Positions 1-27,220 of a stretch of 64,000 nt of DNA are shown piece by piece. The notes under the pieces were generated by a model. That model was given only the letters and a program-made list of their open reading frames with translations. It made no database searches and had not been told where the DNA came from. Position 1 is the first letter of the stretch; each line of letters opens with the position of its first letter. Position numbers and translations under genes: made by a program. This DNA comes from Amoebidium appalachense. Taxonomy: Eukaryota; Ichthyosporea. The stretch spans positions 4,650,001 through 4,714,000 of the forward strand of contig CAVNZM010000009.1 in the NCBI GenBank assembly GCA_963693365.1. Direction: 5' to 3'.

Positions 1-69
<69 letters not shown>

Positions 70-262
70 CACACACGCAAGTATGCACATACGAGTACGC
101 GTGCGCACACGCAGGTGTTCCAGACCGACAATAGCATGCACCCAAACAACACAAACGTGTGCATGTATGCACAAGCACGCATCAGTGTATTGGTCAGTAT
201 ATGCACACCAGCACACGTGTACACACGCACGCGCAAGCGCACACACGCACACACACGCGCGC

Positions 263-312
<50 letters not shown>

Positions 313-454
313 CATGCAAACACACACCGTAGCACGCCGCATGTACACTATATACACACACAAACACATGCGGCACGCGCCCACGCAAATCTTAACACGC
401 AAACACACACTGTGTGTTTGGCATGCCGCATGTGTACACACACAGTCACACACA

Positions 455-505
<51 letters not shown>

Positions 506-620
506 GCACACTCAGTGTGTGGCACACAGGCAACGCGCAACCACACCGTACTGGCATACACACATGGCCGCACTGCCCACAAACACAAACGTACGACACG
601 AATGTGCACGAAGGCACACA
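1..620. repeat. (CA)n-rich microsatellite tract
   Basis: The stretch is dominated by pure (AC)n runs at about 1-64, 269-305 and 456-501, separated by degenerate CA/CG-rich sequence. Open frames on both strands read only His-Thr or Cys-Val and are a product of the repeat. I see no splice-bounded coding segment. Confidence 0.9.
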
Positions 621-639
621 CGATCGATTGCACACTGAC

Positions 640-1037
640 AGATACAGACCCCCCCCCCCCCCCCCCCCCCCTCCCCCCCCCCACCACCCTCCCTCATCCC
701 TCCCCCTACTCCACCCCCTCCCCCCACCCCCCTGCCTCCTCCCCCCACCCATACACACAGTGTCGCACACACAAATACTCTGATGCAGCGTACCATGACA
801 CACAAACACACACGCACACACACAGACACACGCTCTCCATGGCGGCATGATTATAATAATGCACTTGCATGCATGCACGTACGCAGGCAGGCAGGCAGGC
901 AGGCAGGCAGGCACACACACGCGTACGCACACCAGTCACATGCACACATATTCACACGAACGGGTACACAGGGTATCAAACGGCGTGTCAACCTGTTTTC
1001 ATGCAGCCTAAGTGCGTGTGTATGCATATGTCGCTTT

Positions 1038-1116
<79 letters not shown>

Positions 1117-1130
1117 AAAACACCTCCCAC
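640..1130. repeat. C-rich tract and C67-A14 composite
   Basis: A C/CCCA-rich block (about 650-750) and a short GGCA repeat (885-911) precede an uninterrupted run of 67 C (1040-1106) followed directly by 14 A (1107-1120). This C-then-A order recurs elsewhere in the window. Confidence 0.9.
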
Positions 1131-1383
1131 TGTACCCAGGAAGAGGCCCTACAGGGGCAGGTTCTGCGCACGTGCACGTGAGTATATAGATATCACATTG
1201 CGACCTAGATCAAAAATTTTGATTTGCCGAATTTCTGGTGCCTGAAACAACATGAAAGTATAGATGCTGGCTTCGATACCTTTTCCCCTTTTTCACGCAT
1301 GCCAACCCCGGAGGCTGTGTACACGTGGACGTGGGCACCGTGGAACGGAGGAGCAACGGAATGAACATGTCTGGGTGCCCCCC

Positions 1384-1386
1384 TCG

Positions 1387-1418
<32 letters not shown>

Positions 1419-1490
1419 ACCCACCCACCCACCCCCCACCCCCACCCACTCACCCACCCACCCACCCACCCACCCACACACACACGGGGG
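1384..1490. repeat. poly(C) and (CCCA)n tract
   Basis: A long C run is followed by imperfect CCCA/CCCAC repeats. The surrounding 1130-2700 shows no coding exon I can support. About 2090-2560 is AT-rich and carries degenerate, irregularly spaced copies of a motif resembling AACAACGTG..TCAACATTA. Confidence 0.75.
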
Positions 1491-2718
1491 GCGCCCGGTG
1501 CACCCCTTCCCCGGTGGTTGAATGTTGAAACCTAAATCCCTCCAGCAAAGATTGGAAGAGAAAACGTAGAGACGAAAACGGGGTGAGTGGGGGGGGGGGG
1601 GAGGTTCATATGATTGGGCGTGCCCACACACAGTATGTGCTGATGCACACCATGACCAAACACATGTACACAACTCGGGTTCGGTGTAATTGAGACCTCG
1701 AGACTGTGTGCATTCAACCGGAAACAACGTAACTGTAGCCTTAGGTCTAAGCCGCCATCTTTTGGGGTGCTCATATCATAATTTACGCTATATAGATGTA
1801 AGTGCACAAAGCCGACATCGCTGAGCGTGCAATTGAACGGGTTGCCGTTATTGTGCGGGATTTCTTTTACTTGGGATCTGGGTCGGGTAAGACCCAATAT
1901 TTGCTTACGATTTATGATTGCCGAGGTGCACATTCAAGGAGCATTTTATGACCTGACCCGAAAGTACATATATCTGCCAAAAAGAAACCCACTTTATGTC
2001 ATTTCCTTTCAAATACAATACTACGGCTGCATATGTGCAATACGGAATAGCAACTGGCATACATCGATTATTCTCGGCATAGCAACTTGAATCAGCTGCA
2101 GCATTATTGGAACAACGAGATCATGATGCAATAGATAACTATGATCACCGAAATAATAATGTGCTTCAGCGTGATCGGAAAGTCAATATCAAGGTGCGAC
2201 AACAGTATTGAATCGTTATTCAATAACAGCATCTACAATTGAATACTCAGGGTGTAACAACATTATAAGAAAACTTAAAAACAACGTGTGTCGACATTTA
2301 TCACAAACTTTAACGTGGAACGTATCTAAATTATCGGAAATCCAAGAAAGTGTATCAACAATATATCAACATTAAAGTTCAATAACAACTTGCATCAACA
2401 TTACAAAATCGGATATTTGATGAGAACGTGCCCACTAGCAAAACAACGTGCGCCAACATTATATCAATTGGAATAACAACAAATTGCATCAACAATACCG
2501 AGATTAGAAAACAACGTGCACAAAAACCAACGGAAATTCAGCAACGTGCAACGTACATCTACTTGCACACAAAAGGCATATGCATAACCAAATAACCAAG
2601 ATGATGCTATGACTGCCATAGCTTGTACAGGCTGGTTGGCCTCACAACTTTTGTTATACACAATGCATGCATTACTAATACCAACCAGCATATTTTTATG
2701 AGTTTTTTCATAGCTAAT

Positions 2719-3260
<542 letters not shown>

Positions 3261-3289
3261 GGGCTTCAAATAACGAATTACTAAAAACA

Positions 3290-3515
3290 TAAATCATTAC
3301 AAGTCATAAAATAAAATGAAAAACTTTGCATAAACAAACCAGGTGGTGCATGGGCTTCCAAAACAAATAAACAAAAATATAAAAACCATAAATATGATCA
3401 TAATGAAACGACTAAACTTTGCATAAACAAGCACGAGGGCCTCCAAAAACAAACAAACTCTCAAAAACGAATAAGCTCTTCTAAACTCTTTATTCCTCCT
3501 CCTATTTTTTTTCCA

Positions 3516-3554
<39 letters not shown>

Positions 3555-3580
3555 GGGGGGGGGGGGGGGGGGGGGGGGAA
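3290..3580. repeat. AT-rich direct repeats and T-run/G-run composite
   Basis: Two imperfect direct copies of a segment containing AACTTTGCATAAACAA and CTCCAAAA lie near 3320-3370 and 3412-3455. A run of about 35 T (3518-3552), one A, and 25 G (3554-3578) follows: the reverse-strand form of the C-then-A composite. Confidence 0.7.
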
Positions 3581-3823
3581 AGAAAAAAAAAAAAGAGGAA
3601 ACAAAACAGAACTAACGCAGAAACAACAAGCTTAATCAAGAACCTCGAGACCTTCGGACCACGGACATTGTCAGGCAGGCAATTTGCTTCAGACCAGCTA
3701 CAAACCCCTTGATACTTCAACCATTATGTTCAAACTAACGGCTGGAGTGCACACAGTCAAGCACTTCCAATAGACAGAACGCAAACCTCGTTTCATGGGT
3801 TGATTACGCGGCCTGATGCCTGT

Positions 3824-4435
3824 TCAGTCTCCCTTGTGGTGTTTGCTGGGCGGCAGCTGGGTGTCATCTGATGCTCGCTTTGTGTGGCCCCCAGGCTGGT
3901 CCTGGACAGGAAAACCTCCGCTGACCTGCAAAGTTTAGCCCGGTGTGAGAATGCAGCCCACACATGCACATAGGGGCATATTGCTATATGTACACGTGCT
4001 ACCAGCTGGATATGCACCCCATTCACTGTAAGTGTTCTAGCTACCAACACATGGCCCACACATAGCTTGGACTTGTTTGGTATTGACTTGTCACTGTTTG
4101 CACACGTTCTATTCTCTGCTGTAAACGTTTGCAGACTTGCACCCCTTGCCCCCATTCCATCGAACAGCTAACCGGTAGCAAAAAACCATCCACCACTTGA
4201 ACAACAACCGTGTTTCACTGGCGCAGCCAGGACGGAAACAAAACGGTTACCCATTGGATTTTAAAGGAAATAAAGAAAGAAACATCACATCAGATAGAGT
4301 GCCAGAGGGAGAGAGAATACAGATAGTGTCATATAATGCAAGGCAATGTCGTACCGTGTCTGCAATATCATCGGTTGTAGTCTCGAAGGGCACACTCTCA
4401 TCTTCCAGTGATGTATCAGTCTCGGTGCCCAAAGA
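3824..4435 (-). CDS. unrecognised gene, last two exons
   Basis: Two phase-compatible exons on the minus strand, read from high to low coordinates. The penultimate exon, 4435-4355 (27 codons), follows an acceptor CCCTCAGCAG and ends at donor GTACGA; it is acidic and Ser/Thr-rich (ETDTSLEDES, ETTTDDIADT). The last exon, 3925-3824, follows TTTGCAG and gives 33 codons plus TGA, with a hydrophilic tail rich in Lys, His and Asp (ending SKHHKGD). Both junctions are phase 0. Upstream (4451-4640) is intron made largely of (GT)n on the plus strand, and I cannot find the earlier exons. The composition suggests a disordered C-terminus. No family is recognised. Intron calls are inferred from splice motifs and open frame only. 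Confidence 0.5.
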
Positions 4436-4450
4436 CTGCTGAGGGGACAA

Positions 4451-4930
<480 letters not shown>

Positions 4931-5290
4931 TAGTACAAACTTGAACCACAAGCTACGAGGGTGTGAGGCATGAGAGCACATGTGTGTGTGCAAAAACGCG
5001 CATATGTGCGGGCATGCAGGCACGCAGGCACGTGCGCACCCACGCACCTAGGCACACACACGTCCTTTGAAAGGCTTTGGCTCGGTTTACAACCAAAAGA
5101 ACCATGGTCAATACCAATGCTTGCTAATACTTACTCAATCCCAAAAGATAACCAGATATAGAATTGTACATACAACAGAAAAGAACTCCAGCAAAAAAAA
5201 AACAAAAAAAAAAAAACAAAAAAAAACAAAACAAGAGAAGTCATGCTGACAGAAAAAAGGATAACATCTGCTTGCCAATTTTCGGCCCGC

Positions 5291-5399
5291 TTATACGAAC
5301 ACTTGATTCGGCAGAATGCTCTGGGGGGGGAAATGGGAAAAGCTGTTGAAAGTAGGTGGTGATTGCGCAGATCGTAGTAATGGTGGTGGTGGTGGTGGT

Positions 5400-5467
<68 letters not shown>

Positions 5468-6481
5468 GGAGGTTAGAACAACAGTACACGATGCGGAGAC
5501 CACACGTAGCAAACGTGCAAGATAAGCAACAAGAAGACTCAGCAGCAGCCAGAGGTTGGACGGCAGGGAGAACGGGCGGGGCCGGGGAGGGGAGGGGGGG
5601 GGGGGGGGGGGGGGGGGGACTAACCAGGGCCTCCATTTCAGTGCGTCTTTTGTTCAATTGCATAATTTCCCTTTTCATGCCAACAACACACTGATGAACG
5701 AAGAGGCTGCAGGACGGCACCTGAAGAAGAATCATTGTTACAACAGTAAGTACACGGGTAGGCCCAATTAGAACAACGTGGGATTCACCTGCAGCCAGCA
5801 AGAGCCCTATTTCTAGGTGCTAAACCCCACTATTCCACAAGGACACAAGGCAATAATCTTAATTCAGTATGCTGTGAAGGCTATCCACTTAGAATCTTTA
5901 ACTTTATTTCGCTCTAGCACTAAAATTATACTCTCGGAAATTATTTACCAAGAAGCACTGAGCTATGAGAAAATTGGTTGACTTTCCTCTGTGCTTCAAC
6001 CGTCGTGGATAACACTGGTAAACAACTCACCCCCTTTGGCAGTGTCCAGTCAGGCGTAGTCAAGAACAGACGTCACCTGCCTCCGCTCACCGCTTGCCTC
6101 CAGGTGCATCAACCGAAGACTCTGCGTACTCTCAAGCATCTCACTTGTGTTTTCCATCTTACCACTCTGAAGCGAGCTCACAAACAGCGGGAACTCGTTC
6201 TCGAACGCCAGGTTGAAGTTTGGGTGGGTTCCGTAGAACATCTAAATTCCTTCGTTGAGTAGCTTCATAGCATAGTAATTACCAACCAAAAGTGGTTCTT
6301 CATCACCAAGAAAAGCAACCAGGTAGACGTGTTGGTGATCCTCAGTTTCAGGGTCCAGTTGGAAGTAGGGTTGCGCCTCAAAACAGCTTGGACACATTTC
6401 TGAATGGGGTCTTGGATTTTTGCCTTTTAAATGTCGCCTAATGTCACTCTTGGCATCTTCGAGAGTCAGGCTTACCCCCAT
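5291..6481 (-). CDS. unrecognised gene with in-frame TAG
   Basis: Three phase-0 exons on the minus strand. Exon 6481-6077 starts at an ATG flanked upstream by (CA)n and encodes a charged, probably globular segment (motifs EDAKSDIRRHLKGKN, CPSC, FQLDPETEDH). It ends at GGCAG|GTGACG. Exon 5720-5625 (32 codons, CTTCAG acceptor, GTTAGT donor) contains MKREIMQLNKRRTEMEAL, likely helical. The last exon, 5320-5291, adds nine codons and TAA after a CCCCCAG acceptor. Within the first exon a TAG (6244-6242) splits two good coding stretches in the same frame. It could be a true stop, a disabling mutation, or be removed with a 45-nt GTTGGT..TTTAG intron. Product length would be about 160-175 residues. 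No family recognised. Confidence 0.5.
5389..5618. repeat. intronic poly(G) runs
   Basis: Near-continuous G runs at 5400-5466 and 5591-5618 sit between the last two exons of the minus-strand gene at 5291-6481. On the coding strand they are poly(C), adjacent to the 3' splice region. Confidence 0.85.
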
Positions 6482-6483
6482 TG

Positions 6484-7290
<807 letters not shown>

Positions 7291-7977
7291 GACCTGTGTG
7301 ATACACACAGATTTACACATGTACACCACACTATACAAACACCCAGTGACAACTGAACACAAGATCCACATGTACACACAGATCACACATTTCTGAACAG
7401 AAAGGTGCATAGGTGAGTATTGATTATGGCACGGTGTCTGGGCACCTAGGGCCCATTAAAATAAACCGTTACATTCTTTCTTAGCCTGTACTCTCACACA
7501 CACATGTACAGCGCGCGCACGCGCTAAGACACACACCGTGACGGCAACAACACATGTGTACACATGTACACGCATCATTACACACACATATACACGCTGA
7601 CACATTTTTCAAGTAATTGCGTACAGCTGCAGGGAAGCCACAGCCCTCCCTCCCCCCCCCCCCCCCCCCCCCTCTCCCCCCCCTCCTCCTCCTCCCCCGG
7701 TATCTTATTTCAGGCCCCCCCAGTCTCAGCGGCGGTAGCTCCTTGAATCTTATTTTTTGCAAAGAATCTAGTACTAATAATCTTGAAGGTGAATTACTCT
7801 CTTATTGACCCCCGTAATACGTAGTAGTGCCTTTTAAATTAGTAATTTGTCAAGATATATAGAATCCCCCCGGGACCAACGTTGCTAACTTAATTTCTGA
7901 TAATAATATTAATTAGTGATCTCCGCAGTACATTTTTAATACTCCTCAAAGTTTTTAAGCTCCACGTTATAATGTTG

Positions 7978-8022
7978 TTAATCCTCGTCAAAATGCTCAG
8001 AATCATATCTTGACAGAACTTC
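7978..8022 (-). CDS. candidate terminal exon, gene unknown
   Basis: A minus-strand segment following the acceptor-like TGTACCAG encodes 14 codons with a very acidic end (DSEHFDED) and then TAA. It is flanked upstream by poly(C)/(CA) sequence typical of introns in this window. No partner exon could be joined with certainty. A stretch at about 8590-8650 has some coding look but no convincing junction. Low confidence. Confidence 0.3.
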   Translation of the reverse strand, partial: EVLSRYDSEHFDED

Positions 8023-8049
8023 CTGGTACATTATAACAGACACTTTACC

Positions 8050-8058
8050 CCCCCCCCC

Positions 8059-8093
<35 letters not shown>

Positions 8094-8145
8094 AAACACA
8101 CACACAGCACACGTGCACACACACCCCTGCCTCTACTGTTGCAAG

Positions 8146-8182
<37 letters not shown>

Positions 8183-8713
8183 ATATCCCCTTGGGGGCCC
8201 CCGCCCAGGCCCCCCCCCAGCACCTTCAACTACTTTTACAACACACCGGGCCTCCTCCTGCTGTAACATCCACACGTGACACACCCACATACGCGCGGCG
8301 CACACACATACACACACCCACAATCTTGTGGGTGTGTGTATGTGTGTGTTTTTGGGAAGGCAGGGCCGGGGGAGGGGGGGGATGGGAGGGGAGGGGGAGG
8401 GGATCAGGGAGGAGGGGTCATATCGGCTGAGAATACACAGGCTTTGAAAAAAAAGGCATCAATTACAAGGGTGAGGGTGTTGTGTGCTTGCACTTGTGTT
8501 TGCCAGGGCGTGTGCATGTGTGTGTGCGCGCGCGTGCGTGCCGGGCGGGGGGGGGGGGGGGGGGGCAGCAGGACTGTGGCACGAAACGGTCTTTTGATCA
8601 CATTTTTATTCAAATATCTTGAAGACGAATGATGGCCGTAGGAAACAGCTCTGTAGGATGGGATGGTAGATGGACTAGAAATCAGAAATCGAACAGAGTG
8701 GCCGTGGTTGTGT

Positions 8714-8773
<60 letters not shown>

Positions 8774-8910
8774 GGAGAGGGGGGGGGGGGGGGAGGGGGG
8801 GGGGAGGGAGGGGGGGGGATAGAAAGAAACGAAGGTCGGGAGGTCTGGAGGACACATACAGAGGGAAGGAGGGAAGGGTTGGGGGTGTCGGTGGGGGAGG
8901 GGGGGGAAGG

Positions 8911-8946
<36 letters not shown>

Positions 8947-8951
8947 GAGAT

Positions 8952-9008
<57 letters not shown>

Positions 9009-9080
9009 AGAGAGTGAGAGAGAGAAAGAGAGAGAGAGAAAAGAGAAACGAGGAAGAGAGAGAGAAAAGAGAAGGGAAGA
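8050..9080. repeat. poly(C), poly(G) and (GA)n tracts
   Basis: C runs (8050-8090, 8147-8182), G runs (8548-8565, 8728-8815) and a (GA)n tract (8910-9060). Long Gly, Pro, Arg-Glu and Leu-Ser frames across it are repeat translations. Confidence 0.9.
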
Positions 9081-9099
9081 GAAAGAGCACACACAAACA

Positions 9100-11745
<2,646 letters not shown>

Positions 11746-11750
11746 TGTGG

Positions 11751-23067
<11,317 letters not shown>

Positions 23068-24546
23068 AGGCAGTATCCTCCCTACACATTTTTGGCCTGA
23101 TTTACTAAGGAGCCTTAGAAGGGGAAAGAGAACACGAGCACAGGAAAAAGGCAACGAGAACAGCTATTGTGTGTCTGGCGTGTGCGCTTGTTCTGAGACA
23201 CTCGTGTGCAATATGTGTGTTCGTGAGTGCATGCATCTGATGCATCCAGATGTGTGTCTGCAGGGCAGGTCGCGTTGGGAGAATGGGGAAGGATCGGAAA
23301 GTGTTGAGCAAGAGAGGCAAAGACAGTGTGTGAATGCGCAGATGTGTGGGCCGGGCATCGCGTCTTGCGGTGGTGGTAGTGATGGTGCAATGGCGTGGTG
23401 GGTGAAGGTGCCCGGGGGGAAGGGGGAGATGGGGGCGAAGGGGGGGGGGGGGGAGGGGGGGGGGGGGGGGGGGGCTGGGGGGGGGGAGAGGAGGGGGCGG
23501 GAAGAAGGGAGATTGCTGCATTTAAAGGTGTGATATCACACACCAAAGAAATAAACGAATTAAAGGCCAGGTGGCAAGGCGTGTGTGTTGGGTATGTGTT
23601 GGGGGAGGGGGGGAGTGGGGGGGGAGGGGGGCGGGGAAAGCGAGAGTTTGGAGGGGAGGGGGGGAAGCATGTGTGAGGGAGAGAGAAACAAGGACACCTG
23701 AGCCGAACACGAAAACACAAAACAGGCACGGGACAATTTCCGTCAAAATATACGTCTGCTTCACGGCCCCACAAGCACAACAGGTAAACATCCCAAACAA
23801 CACACCCAAGCTGCTTCCCTGGTTACCAAAAACTTGGACATGCAGAGGCGCAAAAGCACATACACAAGCACCTGACACGTGTCCACTGCCCTTCTCGAAG
23901 CCTACTGTCGGAACATGTACACACGCCCCACGCCACGCCCAAACCCACGCACTGACGCACACACACACACACACAACACGCGTGGACACAAGCGCGCACA
24001 CACACAAACACATACGTGGGCGCGCAAAATCACTCGTGAGTAGCACCGTGCTCATGCGCCGACATGTCCAAATGTGGATCTCACGTATTTCGTACCTGCT
24101 GCTCGTCCACCCAGCCGGTTCAATCCCGCTCTCAGACCAGAAAACGCCATATTGCAAGAAATGCAAGCCAGTGTCAATTCCTACGATTCCTTACTACTAA
24201 ACGGACAAGAGAAACATGTGTACCTAGTTCATGGGCTGTAGGTAATAACACTTGCTTTCTGCACCAAAAACATCTCAGCTACACTTCACAGCCGCACCCT
24301 GCCATGTATCGCACCGCTCAAAAAAAGCAGCGTCTTTGGCAGCGTGCAGTGTGGCTTCGCGTGTGGATCGGCTGGCCGGCGTCGAAAGCGATTACGTAAT
24401 ATATAAACCCTGCATGTCCCAAAAAAGCTACAAAGACGTTTTAAATCGCTCGGCATGGATCCTTTTGGTCCACATATGACTACCATCAGAAGCTTTAGAT
24501 TGGTATATTCGGAATCCGATTTGGGATCAGCCTATGCTCTAAGAGT

Positions 24547-25113
24547 ATAAAAAGAGTCTCTTCGCCCCACGTGAGTTCACTTCGGCTGCTTCTTCTAGGT
24601 GAGTTTATAGGATCTTTCTATATACATCTTTGTCGTTTGGCACCATGGCCTACTGTTAATTGTTTATGGTCCGTGTGTCAGAAGCACTTCATTCCCTTGT
24701 GTTTTACAACCTCCCCCCCTCCCCAACCACGTGCACCACCACCACCACCCACGACCCCCCATCTCTCCCCCCAAAACACGTTAGCAACATGCAAAAAAAA
24801 AAAAAGAACTGCATAACACTTCACATGGACCATCTTGCCCACGTGGTTCGTGTGTGCGTATCACCCTTCTCCCTTTTCTTGTTTTTCACCTGGTTAAAGG
24901 TACTTGAGTGATGTGAATTTGCTACCGGTTGTGGGACACCCACTGGCTTACCGACGTTTTATCACCAAGATCGCTGACAAGTACTTCTTCTTCTCTGCTC
25001 GCGTTTTAAAATTCGCAACACTCACTAACGGTGTTCCTTTTCTTTTGCAGGACCTTGTTGTTCAAGACAAGACCACTTCTGAGATGGGATCTTTTTCCTT
25101 GGATTAATAAACT
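24547..25113 (+). CDS. candidate small gene behind a TATA box
   Basis: A TATA element (AGTATAAAAAGAG, about 24545-24557) precedes a possible leader exon ending CTTCTAG|GTGAGTTT near 24600. Possible coding exons: about 24900-24985 after GGTTAAAG, open through VGHPLAYRRFITKIADK, and 25051-25107 after the strong acceptor CTTTTCTTTTGCAG, reading QDKTTSEMGSFSLD then TAATAA with an overlapping AATAAA signal. The frame is also open straight through the putative last intron, so exon borders are uncertain. No family recognised. The promoter, acceptor and polyadenylation signal are consistent with a short gene, but the start codon was not located. Confidence 0.35.
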
Positions 25114-26285
25114 ATGAAGACCTGTTTGAACCCGTGCATTTCCGTTTTCTCGTCCCTTGTGCCCTTCCCCCGCCTCCCCCACCCGGTCCCGTGGTGCGTG
25201 GAAGAGGAAAACACGGTCACGCACAAGTACACACGCGAAGGCTTCCATCTCTGTTGTATAAGGAAGACCTTGACTTAAATACTAAGGCAACCTTTTTTGC
25301 TGCGAGCAAGATAATCATTGAATAGTTGAAACCTACCTTCCATTCTTTTGGTACATATTTGTGCTTCCTTTGCCCAGTATGTGCTTGTCTTTGGCACTTC
25401 TGGTTCAAGGTTGTGTGACCTACCCCCTCTCCCCCATGATCTTTTCCTCACGCTCATGGCTCCAAGCTTACTGTTCCTCTTGTGTATGGGTTTACTACTT
25501 GGTGGCCCTTCCCGCTGAAGCATTTTCCTATTGCTTGTCCGTCAGTAAACAACTTAATATGGGTATGGGTGTATATATGTCGTGATGTTGGCAGAAGGGG
25601 CCCGTTGTCTTTTTTTTTTCTTTTGTGAAGGAGGATAGAGATATCTTTCGCGGTCGTTAAAAGAACAAAGATGCTTGGCACTGTTTTTTCCGCTTTTTGC
25701 TGTACACATCACATAGTGCAAGTTAAGTTGCACTTTATAAAGTTTCTACCCCTGACCAGCAGGGTGGACCAGGTAGTCGTTCGTTTTCATCTGTTGCCCT
25801 CCAGCCCTGGGATAAGATTTGTGCAAGTACTGACGTTTACCATAGGCTTTCCTCATACCTTTGCCCATAGTAGTGTGAGGTAGTCTTTGAAAAGCAAGGA
25901 TACACCAAGTTTACATCCTTGTGCCTACAATACAAGTTTACTCCGTAAATCACCATGAAGTCCTTTCATTTGCAAGTTTTGTACCTCGGCCCCTGTAGTT
26001 ACAAAGTTTGTGATCTCAATTTTGGCAAGTAAACTTTTAAAGTTCTCTACACGGACCAAACTGGTATTCCACTAGTATACAAAATGAGCAAAAAGGCGCT
26101 TTTCTCGCCCCTCTATGTTGCACAGAAACAACATCAACAGTTTTGCATCATACACACCACATGTCTTCGAATTTTGTTCACGAGCTCCCAGCACATCCGG
26201 TACGTTCTCCATGCCCTAGAAAATGGTTGTACGTTAAATTACACCTGCACTGGTGCTTTGTTGTTGTTGTTTATGGAGGCAGAAC

Positions 26286-26608
26286 TTAATCATTATCGTC
26301 GGTGGCAGAGCCCTCTCCAACAGCTGCTGGGCTCTCATGTTTGTGAAGGATATGATACTTCAGCGATTCCTCGAACTTGTATGTGTTCCCACAGCGATCA
26401 CACTCAAACTTGCGCCCCATGTTGTGTGTGGTGAGTTGGCGTCTGATATGGCTGGTGGATGGGTGGGCGAACGTGCAGCCTGAGGCTTGGTAGGGGCAGT
26501 GCTTAAGTCGTTTTTGGTGTTCACGTTGAACGTGCTCTTGCGTGCCTGCTGTGACCTGAACATGGCGGAGCACACGCGGCACTGGTATACGGTCTGCTTG
26601 GGCGACAT
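26286..26608 (-). pseudogene. C2H2 zinc-finger gene with a frameshift
   Basis: Reading the minus strand from ATG 26608, the frame opens with a C2H2 start (YQCRVCSAMFRSQQAR) then runs out of register. One base away, the next frame continues the finger (EHVQREH) and gives a second Cys-rich segment (CPYQASGC) and a final classical finger (FECDRCGNTYKFEESLKYHILHKH, C-x2-C-x12-H-x4-H) before an acidic tail and TAA. The change of frame is near the CGCAAGAGCAC segment and amounts to one missing base. About 108 residues in all. C2H2 fingers bind DNA or RNA. A sequencing error in an intact gene is equally possible. No intron is needed. Confidence 0.7.
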
Positions 26609-26639
26609 CTTTTACGCTGTGGCGGTAGTGATGATAAAA

Positions 26640-27100
26640 ACTTTGTTTGTTTGATTTGAGGTATGAAAGGGCAAAAAAAGTGTGTGTGTGGTAGTTTAGA
26701 TGAAGTATGGGGAGAGTGCGCAAGGTAATCTGCCAAACAAGGACAAGTTGTCAGTTGTCGTGGCGAGTTGTTCATAAGGCACGAAGCGTAATTACCGTCA
26801 TTCAAAAAAAAGCACTCGATATCTTTACCCCTGCTTTCTCACTCAAGCTTTGCCTTTTGACTTTATGCACAACAAATTATGGTCGCGAGCGTGGCAGTCC
26901 AAGTGGTAGTAGAGTGATGGGTGCTTTGCTTTTTGTTAGGGCCTCAGCGCTCTTTAGCTGGCTCCAGGGATCATCCTCACGGGTGTCTGTCGGAAGTACG
27001 TGGCCTTGCAGGCGCATGTGGCACCCCCGGATCCGATGATATGCATCAATCACATCAATGTCCTATGTTAGTGTGTGCGTGTGTGTGTGTGGCTGTGTGT

Positions 27101-27154
<54 letters not shown>

Positions 27155-27163
27155 GTTGCACCT

Positions 27164-27220
<57 letters not shown>

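Noticed and set aside
24117-24135. Possible tRNA T-arm (GGTTCAATCCC)
   Set aside because: No matching D-arm, anticodon stem or acceptor stem could be found around it.
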